From Embleya scabrispora DSM 41855 (GTDB taxonomy: Bacteria; Actinomycetota; Actinomycetes; Streptomycetales; Streptomycetaceae): a stretch of 64,000 bases of DNA. The DNA lies in NCBI RefSeq assembly GCF_000372745.1, contig NZ_KB889680.1, forward strand, positions 397 to 64,396. The letters run 5' to 3'. Under the pieces are notes generated by a model that searched no databases, was not told the DNA's origin, and worked only from the letters and a program-made list of their open reading frames with translations. This document shows, piece by piece, positions 8,147 through 17,164 of this stretch. The translations under genes and the position numbers were made by a program. Position 1 is the first letter of the stretch, and each line of letters starts with the position of its first letter.

Positions 8147-9493
8147 ATGCCCCGTCCCGCTGTACCACCTCGCCGATCGACCACTGACGCTTCGGCTGCC
8201 GCCGACGTTGCCTGGGCGGCCTTCCCGCGGGGACCCTGGCCCGCCGGTGATCGCCTGCCACAGGCCACGCCGAGCGAGGCCCGTCGCGCGCACCTGGAAC
8301 TACCGCGCTCGCTCGCCGTCGTACCCGGCGCAGGTGTCGCTCAGAGTCCTGTGTTCGACCCGGCGCTCACGCACTATGCGCGAGCGGTGCGCGCCGGTGA
8401 GCCTCGATTCGAGGACGCGGCGGCGGAGGCACGGTGGCATCGGGCGCGCCGAGCGGTCGTGGACCACGTGCTGGAGGCGGTTGCCGGGTCCCGGTGGGTG
8501 GACGATCTCGTCTTGCGCGGAAGCGTGTTGCTGAAGGCGTGGTACGGGTCCGTCGCCCGCGAGCCCGGTGACCTGGACTTCGTGGTGACACCGAGTGGAT
8601 GGGACGTCGGCGACGGCAGGACCGAGCGGATGTTCGTCGACATCGCGCGGCGCGCCGAGCACTCTTCCGCCGCCGACGGCGGGCCCTACGACGTGCGGGT
8701 CGTGTCGACGCTCGCGTTGAGCGACGAGATCTGGACCTACGACCGGGTTCCGGGACGGCGGCTGGTGCTGCCGTGGCGGGCCGACGGGGTGCCGGCAGGC
8801 ACGGTGCAACTGGACTTCGTGTTCGGTGAACAGCTGCCTTCCGAACCCGAGCCGACCGAGATTCCCCGCTCGGACGGGAGCGGGTCGCACCTGCTGCTCG
8901 GCGTCACACCGGGACAGTCCCTGGCGTGGAAACTGCTGTGGTTGGTCGACGACATCCATCCGCAAGGCAAGGACCTCTACGACGCGGTCCTGCTCGCGGA
9001 GAACACTTCGCTGGGCGTGCCTTTGTTGCGGGCGACCTTCATGGCAAGCGATCCCTCCCATGGAAGCCGGCCGTTCACCGCGGACTCGCTTGCGGCTCGC
9101 GTGGATCTTCGCGAGTTCCACAAGGAGTACCCGGAGTTGCCCGGTGCGGATCTCGAGGCACGGCTGCTGCGTGCGCTCGCGCCGACCTTTGCGGCAGCGG
9201 CGGGGGTCGGCGCGAACGGGTATCAGCGGGCCGTACTGCGGCTCGCTCCGTGGATCGCCCGGTACGGCCCGTTTCGGGATCGGCCGCAGGTGCTGTTGGC
9301 CAGGCTCGGCGCGGACTCGTGGCACCTGGACGCGGCCGTGGTGGTGTACCGCGAGGTGGTCGGCCGTGGGACGTGCGACATCGCCGAGGCGGCGCGGATC
9401 GTGGCCGAGTACCGCGATGTGAGTGGTGCGTATGACGGTTACTACGCCCGGAATCCGCATCTGATCGGCGAGGCGATCGAGCGGCTGCGGTGA
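8147..9493 (+). CDS. AbiEii/AbiGii-type nucleotidyltransferase (toxin-like)
   Basis: A protein of about 448 aa with an MNT-type nucleotidyltransferase core: LRGSVLLKAWYG (GS motif), PGDLDFVV (metal-binding Asp pair), VQLDFVFGE (third acidic strand), and the helical motif LAWKLLWLVDDIHPQGKDLY typical of AbiEii proteins. The AbiE system is a type IV toxin-antitoxin and phage-defence module in which AbiEii is the toxin. No AbiEi-like antitoxin gene lies on either side, so this is an orphan. The start is uncertain: ATGs at 8099 and 8147 are in frame with weak ribosome sites, and family similarity begins only about residue 70. Confidence 0.7.
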   Translation: MPRPAVPPRRSTTDASAAADVAWAAFPRGPWPAGDRLPQATPSEARRAHLELPRSLAVVPGAGVAQSPVFDPALTHYARAVRAGEPRFEDAAAEARWHRARRAVVDHVLEAVAGSRWVDDLVLRGSVLLKAWYGSVAREPGDLDFVVTPSGWDVGDGRTERMFVDIARRAEHSSAADGGPYDVRVVSTLALSDEIWTYDRVPGRRLVLPWRADGVPAGTVQLDFVFGEQLPSEPEPTEIPRSDGSGSHLLLGVTPGQSLAWKLLWLVDDIHPQGKDLYDAVLLAENTSLGVPLLRATFMASDPSHGSRPFTADSLAARVDLREFHKEYPELPGADLEARLLRALAPTFAAAAGVGANGYQRAVLRLAPWIARYGPFRDRPQVLLARLGADSWHLDAAVVVYREVVGRGTCDIAEAARIVAEYRDVSGAYDGYYARNPHLIGEAIERLR

Positions 9494-9580
9494 GGATGGG
9501 TCCGGCCGAGGTCGGGGCCGCCTCGCCGACCCGTTTCGGGTAGTTGCTTTGCGCCGCACCTGCCCTTCCGGGGGAGGGGG

Positions 9581-11263
9581 TCAGGTCGGTTGCTGGTTCA
9601 GCAGTTCGACGGAGCGCTCGCGCATTTCGATTTTGCGGATCTTGCCGGTCACCGTCATGGGGAAGGTGTCGACGAGGTGGACGTAGCGGGGGATCTTGTA
9701 GTGGGCGAGGCGGCCCGTGCAGAAGTCGCGGAGATCGGTCGCGGTGAGTTCTGCGGCGTCGGGGCGGAGTTTGATCCAGGCCATCAGTTCCTCGCCGTAG
9801 CGCTCGTCGGGTACGCCGACGATCTGGACGTCCTCGATGTCGGGGTGGCCGTACAGGAACTCCTCGATCTCGCGTGGATAGACGTTCTCGCCGCCTCGGA
9901 TCACCATGTCCTTGATCCGGCCGACGATCGAGACGTAGCCGTCCGCGTCCATCGTGGCCAGGTCGCCCGTGTGCATCCAGCCGTCCGCGTCGATCACCTC
10001 GGCGGTGCGCTCGGGGTCTCGCCAGTAACCGAGCATCACCGAGTAGCCCCGGGTGCAGAATTCGCCGGGGGTGCCCTCGGGCACGGTCGTGCCGGTGGTC
10101 GGGTCGATCACCTTGATCTCCAGGTGCGGGTGCACTCGGCCGACCGTGCCGACGCGGCGCTCCAGCGAGTCGTCGCGGCGGGTCTGGGTGGACACCGGCG
10201 AGGTCTCGGTCATGCCGTAACAGATGGTCACCTCGGTCATGCCCATCCGGTCGATGACCCGCTTCATCACCTCGACCGGGCACGGTGAGCCCGCCATCAC
10301 GCCGGTGCGCAGCGTGGAGAGGTCGTACTTGCCCGCCTCGAAGTCGGGCAGCGCGAGTTCGGCGATGAACATGGTCGGGACGCCGTACAGGACCGTGCAG
10401 CGTTCCTCGTGTACGGCGCGCAGCGTGGCGGCCGGGTCGAACAGCGCGGCCGGGACGACCATGCACGCGCCGTGGCTGGTCGCGCCGAGGTTGCCCATCA
10501 CCATGCCGAAGCAGTGGTAGAAGGGCACCGGCAGGCACACCCGGTCGGCGGCCGTCCAGCCCTGGGTCTCCGCCACCTGGAAGCCGTTGCCCAGGATGTT
10601 GCGGTGCGAGAGGGTCGCGCCCTTGGGGAAGCCGGTGGTGCCGGAGGTGTACTGGATGTTGATCGGATCCTCGGGACGCAGCGTGGCCTCGCGGGCGCGC
10701 AACCGCTCGACCGAGACCGTGCCGCCTTCGGCGACCAGCGCCGGCCAGTCCGGGGTGTCGATGTGTACGACGCGGTCCAGGTCGGGGCAGGCGGGGCGGA
10801 CCTCGGTGACCATCGCCGGGTAGTCGCTGGTCTTCACGCGCGACGCGGCGAACAGCAGTTTGGTGCCGGATTGGGTCAGCGCGTACTCGATTTCGTGCAC
10901 CCGGTAGGCCGGGTTGAGGTTGACCAGGATCGCGCCGACCCGGGCGGAGGCGTACTGGACGAGGGTCCACTCGGCGCAGTTGGGCGACCAGATGCCGACC
11001 CGGTCGCCCGCCTCGACGCCGATGCCGATGAGAGCGCGGGCGAGGTCGTCGACGGCGGCGTCGAATTCGGCGTACGTCCAGCGCCGGCCGCTCGCGCACT
11101 CGACGAGGGCGTCGTGGTCGGGGTAGGTGGCGGCGATCCGGGCCAGGTTGGCGCCGATGGTCTCGTGCGGGAGCGGCGGCGTGCGCTCGCCCTGGCGGGT
11201 GGCGAGGCGATTCGGGGCCGGGACGTCCTCGGGCTGCGGGAACGGGGGCGGGGAAGCGGTCAT
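9581..11263 (-). CDS. Acyl-CoA synthetase (AMP-binding, FadD/ACSF2-like)
   Basis: A 560-aa ANL-family ligase that activates a carboxylic acid to an acyl-CoA through an acyl-adenylate. Visible motifs are the P-loop [16 protein letters not shown], the aromatic/GMTE motif [12 protein letters not shown], the ATP-ribose Asp in [12 protein letters not shown], the hinge [20 protein letters not shown], and the catalytic lysine near the end in [11 protein letters not shown]. Sequence and length fit the medium- and broad-chain fatty acyl-CoA synthetases. It is divergent from a GAF-LuxR regulator, with a perfect dyad between them. Chain-length preference cannot be read from sequence. Confidence 0.9.
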   Translation of the reverse strand: MTASPPPFPQPEDVPAPNRLATRQGERTPPLPHETIGANLARIAATYPDHDALVECASGRRWTYAEFDAAVDDLARALIGIGVEAGDRVGIWSPNCAEWTLVQYASARVGAILVNLNPAYRVHEIEYALTQSGTKLLFAASRVKTSDYPAMVTEVRPACPDLDRVVHIDTPDWPALVAEGGTVSVERLRAREATLRPEDPINIQYTSGTTGFPKGATLSHRNILGNGFQVAETQGWTAADRVCLPVPFYHCFGMVMGNLGATSHGACMVVPAALFDPAATLRAVHEERCTVLYGVPTMFIAELALPDFEAGKYDLSTLRTGVMAGSPCPVEVMKRVIDRMGMTEVTICYGMTETSPVSTQTRRDDSLERRVGTVGRVHPHLEIKVIDPTTGTTVPEGTPGEFCTRGYSVMLGYWRDPERTAEVIDADGWMHTGDLATMDADGYVSIVGRIKDMVIRGGENVYPREIEEFLYGHPDIEDVQIVGVPDERYGEELMAWIKLRPDAAELTATDLRDFCTGRLAHYKIPRYVHLVDTFPMTVTGKIRKIEMRERSVELLNQQPT

Positions 11264-11397
11264 CGCGGGTCACCTGCCTGGTCGGGATGCGGGGGGTGCC
11301 GTGGGCGCGAGGGGGTGGTGCTGCGGTGTTGCGTCGCGGCGCTGCCGCGTTGCTGTCGCGACGGTAGGTGGGGATGGACGGAGGCGGCGAGCGGTGT

Positions 11398-11413
11398 ACC
11401 CCCGAATGGGGGT
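11398..11413. promoter_or_regulatory. Perfect dyad between the acyl-CoA synthetase and GAF-LuxR genes
   Basis: ACCCCCGAATGGGGGT is a perfect 6-4-6 inverted repeat placed between two divergent genes, 135 bp from the synthetase start and 149 bp from the regulator start. A GC-rich palindrome of this form is a plausible site for the LuxR-type HTH encoded next to it. Confidence 0.55.
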
Positions 11414-11561
11414 GATGCGACGCGGAGCCCGGCAGTACGTTGCCCTTGCGCCGGAGGCGTGCGGCTCGTGGCGGGTGGAGGCGAGCCGAACCCCCGGGTC
11501 GGTCCCGGGCTGATCCCGGGTCGGTCCCGGGCCGGGCACAGGCCGGACGTACGGAGGAAGC

Positions 11562-12443
11562 ATGAGCGGGTACGCGGGCTCGGTCGGCGATTCGGTGGGT
11601 CGGGCGGTCGAGCGGTTCCGGGCGCGGACCGGGGTGGACGTCGCGTTCGCCGGTCCGTGTCCCGATGCGGGGGATCGGCTGGTGATCTCGTATCTGAGCG
11701 GGACCTCGACGCGCGTGCTCGCGGGGCTCACGGTGGTGGCGGGGACCGGGGTCGGCGGCAAGGCGATCGCCACCCGGCGGCCGGTTCGGGTGGTCGACTA
11801 TGTCGCGGCGTCGGCGATCAGCCACGAGTACGACCGCGCGGTCACCACGGAGGGGGTACGGGCGGTGTTCGCGGTGCCGGTGCTTGCGGGGCGCGGGGTG
11901 GCGGCGGTGCTGTACGGGGCGCTGCGGCGGCCGTCGGACTTCGGTGACGGGATCCTGACGTCGGCCTGTGACGCCGCGCGGGATGCCGGGCGGGAGATCG
12001 CGGTTGCCCGTGAGGTCGAGCAACGTATGGCGCAGGCGGCGGAGTTGCCGGGGTGGGCCGCGTTGGAGATCCGGCTGGCGTATGCCGATTTGTTGGCGCT
12101 GGCCGGGGCCGCGACGGATCCCGGGCTGGGGGAGCGGTTGCGGGAGGTGTGCGGGCGGCTGGCGCGGACGGCGGGGGCGGGCGCGGACACCTCCGGTGGG
12201 CTTGCGGATGAGGCCCGTGGGGTGGGGAGGGGGCGGACGGTGCGGATGGTGCGGTTGACGCCTCGGGAGACGGATGTGTTGGCGTTGGTCGCGGTGGGGC
12301 GGACCAATGCGGAGGTGGGGCAGGCGCTCGGGCTGGGGGCGGAGACGGTGAAGAGTTACCTGCGGGCGGCGATGCGGAAATTGGGGGCGCACAATCGGGT
12401 CGAGGCGGTTGTCGCGGCGCGCGCGGGTGGGTATTTGCCGTAG
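11562..12443 (+). CDS. GAF-LuxR transcriptional regulator
   Basis: A 293-aa regulator. Residues of about 10-155 look like a GAF ligand-binding domain (GVGGKAIATRRPVRVVDYVA and VRAVFAVPVLAGRGVAAVLY). Residues of about 225-290 are a LuxR HTH (VRLTPRETDVLALVAVGRTN, then ETVKSYLRAAMRKLGAHNRV). No receiver domain is present, so it senses a small molecule rather than a phosphoryl group. It starts at an ATG preceded by GGAGGAAGC and is divergent from the acyl-CoA synthetase, which it most likely controls. The ligand might be an acid or acyl-CoA; that is inference from context. Confidence 0.82.
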   Translation: MSGYAGSVGDSVGRAVERFRARTGVDVAFAGPCPDAGDRLVISYLSGTSTRVLAGLTVVAGTGVGGKAIATRRPVRVVDYVAASAISHEYDRAVTTEGVRAVFAVPVLAGRGVAAVLYGALRRPSDFGDGILTSACDAARDAGREIAVAREVEQRMAQAAELPGWAALEIRLAYADLLALAGAATDPGLGERLREVCGRLARTAGAGADTSGGLADEARGVGRGRTVRMVRLTPRETDVLALVAVGRTNAEVGQALGLGAETVKSYLRAAMRKLGAHNRVEAVVAARAGGYLP

Positions 12444-12475
12444 TCGCGGGTCGGCCTTGGGGCGTGGCTGAGCGG

Positions 12476-12614
12476 TCCTCGAACGCCGGACGGGTTGTGG
12501 ACGCCGGCCTGCGGCCTGGCTTGTCCTCAAACGCCGGACGGGCTGGATGGTGCCGGACGGGCTGGAGGGTGTCGGGCGGGCCGGGTTGCCTTGTCCTCGG
12601 GCGCCGGATGGCTG
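12476..12614. repeat. Cluster of short interspersed repeats (TCCTC-n-CGCCGGACGGG)
   Basis: Four copies of one short motif lie in the gap before mtnD: 12476-12497, 12524-12546, 12551-12565 (shortened) and 12594-12614. The common core is CGCCGGACGGGCTG, in three copies preceded by TCCTC. A further copy with TCCTCGGGCGCCGGATGGG is at 27588-27606, also intergenic. This looks like a small streptomycete intergenic repeat. No function is evident. Confidence 0.6.
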
Positions 12615-12728
12615 TGGGTGTCTCGGGGGGTGGGCTTGGGGGTGGGTGGGTTGGGGGGAGACGGTAGTTTTGGGGGTGATCCGTTGCTTGGGGGGTCCGC
12701 CCCGATTCAGTTGCCGAGGAGGGACGTC

Positions 12729-13310
12729 ATGTCCTTGCTGACCGTTTGGCCCGAGACCGACGCCGCCGAGTTGATTCTGCGTACCTCGGACCCGGTCGAG
12801 ATCGCCGCCGCGTTGGAGCCGATCGGTGTGCGGTTCGAGCGCTGGACGGCCGATGTCGAGCTGCCCGACGGCGCGACGCAGGACGAGGTGATCGCGGCGT
12901 ACCGGACCGAGGTGGACCGGATCACCGCCGCCGAGGGCTACATCCAGGTCGACGTGATTCGTCTCCAGCCCTCGGACGACCCGGAGTGGCCGGCCAAGGC
13001 CGCCGGGGCGCGGGCCAAGTTCCTCACCGAGCACACCCACGACGACGACGAGGTGCGCTTCTTCGTCGAGGGCGCGGGCATCTTCTACCTGCACATCGCC
13101 GGCCGCGTACACGCCGTGCTGTGCGAGGCGGGCGACCTGCTCTCGGTACCCAAGGGCATCACCCACTGGTTCGACATGGGTGTCGAGCCCTCGGTCGCCG
13201 CGATTCGGTTCTTCCACGACGAGGACGGTTGGATCGGCGACTTCACCGGCGACCCGATCTCCTCCCGCTTCCCGGACTTCGACGAGATCCGGGCCGGGTA
13301 CGCGGCGTGA
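12729..13310 (+). CDS. mtnD: Acireductone dioxygenase
   Basis: A 193-aa cupin enzyme of the methionine salvage pathway, converting acireductone and O2 to 2-keto-4-methylthiobutyrate and formate (Fe form). The metal ligands fit HxHxxxE: His102, His104 and Glu108 in [11 protein letters not shown], with the fourth His in [10 protein letters not shown]. The ATG at 12729 has GGAGGGACG upstream and begins the family-conserved sequence; longer frames upstream are not used. Its stop overlaps the mtnC start (GTGA), so the two are co-translated. Other salvage genes lie at 15.7-25.4 kb. Confidence 0.93.
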   Translation: MSLLTVWPETDAAELILRTSDPVEIAAALEPIGVRFERWTADVELPDGATQDEVIAAYRTEVDRITAAEGYIQVDVIRLQPSDDPEWPAKAAGARAKFLTEHTHDDDEVRFFVEGAGIFYLHIAGRVHAVLCEAGDLLSVPKGITHWFDMGVEPSVAAIRFFHDEDGWIGDFTGDPISSRFPDFDEIRAGYAA

Positions 13311-14056
13311 GCGACGGTACCTCCCCCGCACCGCTGACGGTCGTCGTCGACATCGAGGGCACCACCAGCGCCACCGGCTTCATCACGGAGCAGCTCTACC
13401 CGTACTCCCGCGAGCACTTCGCCCGTTGGCTGGACGAACACGGCGACCACCCGGACGTCGTGCGCGCGGCCGACGGCGTACGGGCACTGATCGGCGAGCC
13501 GGACGCGGACACCAAGCGGATCGTCGAGGCGCTCAACGGCTGGCTCGACCGGGACGAGAAGGTCACCCCGCTCAAGGCTCTCCAGGGCCTGATCTGGGCC
13601 GAGGGCTTCGCGTCCGGCGAACTGACCTCGCACTTCTACCCGGACGCGATCCCGGCGCTGCGCGCGTGGCACGCGGCGGGGCACCGGCTGTACATCTTCT
13701 CGTCCGGCTCGGTCGCCGCGCAGCGCGCGTGGTTCGGCAGTTCGCCGGAGGGTTCGTTGTTGCCGCTGTTCTCCGGCCACTTCGACACCGAGAACGCGGG
13801 GCCCAAGCGGGTGGCCGACTCGTACCGCACCATCGCGGCGATGATCGGCGAGCCGCGACCCGAGCGCCTGGTCTTCCTCTCCGACCTGGTCGAGGAGTTG
13901 GACGCGGCGCGCGAGGCCGGCTGGTGGACGGTCGGCGTGCGCCGGCCCGACGCGAACGAGCCGTACTACGACCGAGGTGTGGGCGACCACCCGGAGACGG
14001 CGACCTTCGCGCGCCTGGACCTGACCGGCGACCGCCCGATCCTGCGCCCGAGCTGA
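13307..14056 (+). CDS. mtnC: Enolase-phosphatase E1
   Basis: A 249-aa HAD-superfamily enzyme that enolises and dephosphorylates 2,3-diketo-5-methylthiopentyl-1-phosphate to acireductone, the substrate of the preceding MtnD. Diagnostic motifs are [15 protein letters not shown] (HAD motif 1 in its E1-specific form), [16 protein letters not shown] (motif 2), and [19 protein letters not shown] (motif 4 region). The GTG start at 13307 shares bases with the mtnD stop. A strong hairpin follows at 14079. Product and substrate relations with mtnD make this a two-step module. Confidence 0.93.
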   Translation: MSDGTSPAPLTVVVDIEGTTSATGFITEQLYPYSREHFARWLDEHGDHPDVVRAADGVRALIGEPDADTKRIVEALNGWLDRDEKVTPLKALQGLIWAEGFASGELTSHFYPDAIPALRAWHAAGHRLYIFSSGSVAAQRAWFGSSPEGSLLPLFSGHFDTENAGPKRVADSYRTIAAMIGEPRPERLVFLSDLVEELDAAREAGWWTVGVRRPDANEPYYDRGVGDHPETATFARLDLTGDRPILRPS

Positions 14057-14078
14057 ACCCGAGCGCGAGCAGCGAAAA

Positions 14079-14114
14079 GCGGCCGGTGGAACGGAAGTTC
14101 GTACCACCGGCCGC
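14079..14114. terminator. Hairpin terminator between mtnC and the reductase gene
   Basis: GCGGCCGGTGG at 14079-14089 pairs perfectly with CCACCGGCCGC at 14104-14114 around a 14-base loop. It lies 23 bp after the mtnC stop in a convergent gap and could serve both strands. Confidence 0.75.
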
Positions 14115-14225
14115 CCGGTCGAAAGCCGTCCGGCAGTCCGGGCGGAAGCCGCCCCCCGGCCGTCCGGGCGGAAGCCGCCTTCACGGGCCACCCCGGCCGA
14201 GCCGCTCCGCCCCCGAGTCCCGCCC

Positions 14226-15026
14226 TCAGCCGAACCGTTCCACCCGGATGCGCGAGCTCGGCACCCCCGCCGCGACCAGCAGCCGCCCCGCGTGCTCGGC
14301 GAAGCCGGTCGAGCCGCAGACGAACACCTCGTAGCGCTCGTCCGCGAGCACCGCCGCCGCATGCGGCGCGATCGTCTTCGCGCCGAGCCGGCCCACCGGA
14401 TGCGGATACCCGCTCGGCGCCGCACGGCTGTACAGCACGGTGTGCTCCTCGCCCGGCAGCGGAGCCAACTCCCGCGCGTACAACAGATCCTCCGGAGTAC
14501 GCGCGCAGGCCACCAGGCGCAGCGGCACGGTCGACCCGCGCCGGCGCCGGTGCCGGACCATGGCCATCAGCGGGACCAGCCCGGAACCGCCGGCCACCAG
14601 CAGTGCCGGCCGGTCGCCGGGCCACGCGAAGAACCCGCCGAGCGGGCCGCGCACCTCCAGGACGTCGCCGACCCGGGCCACGTCGTGCACGAAGCCGGAC
14701 ACCTCGCCGCCCGGCATACGATCGACGGTGAGCTCGATGTGCCCCTCGTCGTCCGGCGCCGAGCCGACCGAGTAGTGGCGCTGCGCGGTGTACCCGTCGG
14801 CGGCGGTCAATCGCAGCATGTAGTGCTGACCCGCGACGTGCGCGTGCCACACGGGCAGGGCGAGCCGTACGGTGACCGCGTTGGGCGTCTCCCGGCGCAC
14901 CTCGACCACGGTCGCCGCCTGCCAGTCCACCTTCCCGCGCAGACTCGGCGCGGCGCGGCCGGGTGCGGCGAAGGCGGGAATCGGCGGCGTGCCCGGCCCG
15001 CCGGCCGACATGGTCGTCTCAGTCAC
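14226..15026 (-). CDS. FAD/NAD(P)-binding oxidoreductase (ferredoxin-reductase type)
   Basis: A 266-aa flavoprotein reductase. The FAD site is QRHYSVGSAP (RxYS motif), followed by the loop at VRGPLGGFFAW. The nicotinamide site is LLVAGGSGLVPLMAMVRHR, and the C-terminal VFVCGSTGFAEHAG closes the NAD domain. No iron-sulphur domain is present. The GTG at 15026 overlaps the end of the molybdopterin oxidase gene by eight bases, so the two are translated together. The likely role is electron transfer between NAD(P)H and its molybdoenzyme partner. It is the last gene of the long minus-strand operon. Confidence 0.85.
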   Translation of the reverse strand: MTETTMSAGGPGTPPIPAFAAPGRAAPSLRGKVDWQAATVVEVRRETPNAVTVRLALPVWHAHVAGQHYMLRLTAADGYTAQRHYSVGSAPDDEGHIELTVDRMPGGEVSGFVHDVARVGDVLEVRGPLGGFFAWPGDRPALLVAGGSGLVPLMAMVRHRRRRGSTVPLRLVACARTPEDLLYARELAPLPGEEHTVLYSRAAPSGYPHPVGRLGAKTIAPHAAAVLADERYEVFVCGSTGFAEHAGRLLVAAGVPSSRIRVERFG

Positions 15027-15633
15027 CGGAGTACCTCTCCTCCGCCCACGGATCACCGCGGTGGTGATAGCCGTTGACCTCCCAGAAGCCCGGTTCGTCG
15101 TGGTCGAGCAGGCGCAGGCCCGCGATCCACTTGACGCTCTTCCAGAAGTACAGGTGCGGCACCAGCAGCCGGGCGGGCCCGCCGTGCGCCGGGGTCAGTG
15201 GCGCGCCCTCGAAGTCGAACGCGATCCAGGCCCGGCCGCCGGTCAGGTCGGCGAGCGCGAGGTTGGTGGTGTAGCCGGTGTGCGAGTAGGCCACCGCATG
15301 GGTGGCCGTCGACCGCGGGCCCGCCTCGGCCAGGAACGCGTCCAGCGGGACGCCGCCGAAGTCGGTGCTCAGCCTGGACCAGGACGTGACGCAGTGGATC
15401 GGCCCGTCGTAGGTCTCGCGGGGCAGCGCGTGGGCCTGCTCCCAGTCCCACGCGCGCGGCCGGTCGACCAGTCCGTCGACCCGGAACGACCAGTCGGCCG
15501 CCGCGAGTTCGGGGGTGACCTCGGCGGAGAGCACGGGGAAGTCGTGGCGTGCGTCGTACTGACCCGGAGGCAGGCGCGGGTCGCGCTCGGCGGCCGTGTG
15601 CCGACCGACGAAGCCACGCGTGGTGGAACTCAT
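15019..15633 (-). CDS. Sulfite oxidase-like molybdopterin oxidoreductase
   Basis: A 204-aa protein matching the molybdopterin-binding domain of sulfite oxidase/YedY-type enzymes. The molybdenum-ligand cysteine is in GPIHCVTSWSRL, and other conserved parts are YSHTGYTTNLAL, GPARLLVPHLYFWKSVKWI and the C-terminal FWEVNGYHHRGDPW. It lacks a twin-arginine signal, so it is cytoplasmic, unlike periplasmic MsrP. The start ATG at 15633 has GGGAGGT upstream and is the last unit of a 21-bp repeat array. The reductase gene overlaps its end. Substrate is unknown; sulfite, sulfoxide or another sulphur compound from methylthio metabolism would suit the operon. Confidence 0.82.
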   Translation of the reverse strand: MSSTTRGFVGRHTAAERDPRLPPGQYDARHDFPVLSAEVTPELAAADWSFRVDGLVDRPRAWDWEQAHALPRETYDGPIHCVTSWSRLSTDFGGVPLDAFLAEAGPRSTATHAVAYSHTGYTTNLALADLTGGRAWIAFDFEGAPLTPAHGGPARLLVPHLYFWKSVKWIAGLRLLDHDEPGFWEVNGYHHRGDPWAEERYSGD

Positions 15634-15750
15634 GTCCAGACCTCCCGACTGGTGTCGAGACCTCCATGGCTCACGTCGAGCGTTCCACGGCTCACGTCGA
15701 GACCTCCACGGCTCATGTCGAGTGCCCCCTGGCTCATGTCGAGATCCCCG
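15631..15750 (-). repeat. 21-bp tandem array of stop/start coupling junctions
   Basis: The landmark tcgag/tccag on the + strand recurs at 15635, 15655, 15676, 15697, 15718 and 15739, giving periods of 20, 21, 21, 21 and 21. Read on the minus strand, five of the six units contain RTGA, a start codon overlapping a stop; the unit at 15653 has ACC instead. Three units have GGAGGT six or so bases before this position. Starts are at 15737, 15716, 15695, 15674 and the real gene start 15633. The first ATG overlaps the deaminase stop. The frame from 15737 is open for 35 codons of 7-residue repeats (MSQGALD, MSRGGLD, VSRGTLD, VSHGGLD, TSREVWT) and ends at 15630, again in ATGA with the oxidase start. 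Confidence 0.8.
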
Positions 15751-17164
15751 ATGCGGACACCCCGGACGCGCCCTCCCGCGAGGGCGCCGATCCGGTGTCG
15801 TTCGGGTCGGGAGCGCGACCCGGTCGTCCGGACGGGTTCGGCAGCGTGGCGGCGAGGGCATTCAGGTCCTCGATCGCCGCGCCTTCGTCGATCGTAAGCA
15901 GTCGACGGTCGCGCATGACGATTCGGCCGTCGATCACCGTGTCCCGCACGTCGGCGGGACCGGCCGCGTAGGCGAGCATCGACCACGGGTCGTGCCTGGG
16001 CGTCAGGTGGGGCCGGTTCAGGTCCAGCACGACCAGGTCGGCCGCCTTGCCGACCTCGATCGACCCGGTCAGCGCGCCGATGCCGATTGCCCGGGCGCCG
16101 TCCGCGGTGGCCATCCGGAGCGCGGTGCGGGCCCCGATCAAGGTCGGATCGGGCGCGCCGCCCGGGGTGACCCGGTGCAGGGTCGCGGCGGCGCGGATCG
16201 GGCCGAACAGGTCGAGCGTGTTGGCGCTGACCGCGCCGTCGGTGCCCAGGCCCACCGGCACGCCGGCGGCGAGCAATTCGGGCAGCCGGGCCACTCCGGA
16301 GGCGAGCTTGAGGTTGGAGACCGGACAGTGCGCCACACCCGCTCCGGACGCCGCGACCAGCGCGATCTCCTCGTCGGTGAGGTGGACCGCGTGCGCCAGC
16401 AGCGTGCCCGGGCGCAACAGGCCCAGGTCGTGCAGGAGTTCCACCGGACGGCGGCCGTACCGCTCGCGCACGCCGGCCACCTCGACCGCGTTCTCCGCCG
16501 CGTGGATGTGCAGCAACGCGTCGTGTTCGCGGGCCAGTTCGCCGACGGCGAGCAACTGGTCCGGGTTCAGCGTGTAGGTGCTGTGCGGAGTCACGCAGCG
16601 GGTCGGCACGGCGTGGGCGGACGCTCGGTCACCCGCCGAGCGGGCGAGCGACTCGGCTGCCCGACGCAGCCGCGCGGCGAAGTCGAGGCCGTCCGGAGGC
16701 CCGGGCACGTCCATGAACGTCGGCCCGGTGACCAGCCGAAAGCCCGCCTCGGCGGCGGCCGCGAGCCCCGCCTCGGGGAACCAGTACATGTCCATCGCGG
16801 TGGTCACCCCCGCCCGGATCGACTCGGCCAGGGCGAGGCGGACCGCGACGCGCACGACCTCGGCGCTCAGCACCGCGCTCTCGGCGGCCACCAGCCGCTC
16901 CAGGAACACCTGGAGGTCGACGTCGTCGGCCCGGCCCCGGAACAGCGTCATCGCCGAATGCGCGTGCGCGTTGACCAGGCCGGGCAACACCAGGCACCCG
17001 CGCGCGTCCAGGGTCGGCGCCGCCGGATACCGGGTGCCCAACTCGGTCGCCGAGCCGACCGCGACGATCCGGCCGGCCTCGATCGCCACCGCTCCGTCGG
17101 GGATGTACGTGTCGGCGGCGTCCGCCGTGAGCACCGCGCCGCCGGTGACGAGCAGGTCGATCAC
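15734..17164 (-). CDS. Amidohydrolase of the MTA/SAH deaminase type
   Basis: A 476-aa metal-dependent hydrolase. Motifs are the HxH metal pair in GLVNAHAHSAMTLFRGRADD, the third His in LLHIHAAENAVEV, a conserved HCPVSNLKLASGVA, and the metal Asp in VGLGTDGAVSANTLD. The phrase MTLFRGRADDVDLQVFLE is typical of 5'-methylthioadenosine/S-adenosylhomocysteine deaminases and related guanine or cytosine deaminases. Its GTG start overlaps the phosphorylase stop (GTGA) and its stop overlaps the first unit of the repeat array. Deamination of imported MTA or adenosine analogues before phosphorolysis is the role suggested by context. The last 40 residues are a low-complexity tail. Confidence 0.82.
   Translation of the reverse strand: MIDLLVTGGAVLTADAADTYIPDGAVAIEAGRIVAVGSATELGTRYPAAPTLDARGCLVLPGLVNAHAHSAMTLFRGRADDVDLQVFLERLVAAESAVLSAEVVRVAVRLALAESIRAGVTTAMDMYWFPEAGLAAAAEAGFRLVTGPTFMDVPGPPDGLDFAARLRRAAESLARSAGDRASAHAVPTRCVTPHSTYTLNPDQLLAVGELAREHDALLHIHAAENAVEVAGVRERYGRRPVELLHDLGLLRPGTLLAHAVHLTDEEIALVAASGAGVAHCPVSNLKLASGVARLPELLAAGVPVGLGTDGAVSANTLDLFGPIRAAATLHRVTPGGAPDPTLIGARTALRMATADGARAIGIGALTGSIEVGKAADLVVLDLNRPHLTPRHDPWSMLAYAAGPADVRDTVIDGRIVMRDRRLLTIDEGAAIEDLNALAATLPNPSGRPGRAPDPNDTGSAPSREGASGVSASGIST

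Noticed and set aside
9075-13331. 1418-aa minus-strand open frame
   Set aside because: It overlaps the acyl-CoA synthetase, the GAF-LuxR and mtnD genes and translates to biased Arg/Pro sequence.
13085-14425. 446-aa minus-strand open frame opposite mtnD-mtnC
   Set aside because: Shadow; mtnD and mtnC have clear active-site motifs on the + strand.
15631-15750. CRISPR array
   Set aside because: Units are contiguous 21-bp repeats without spacers, lie inside an operon and have no cas genes nearby.
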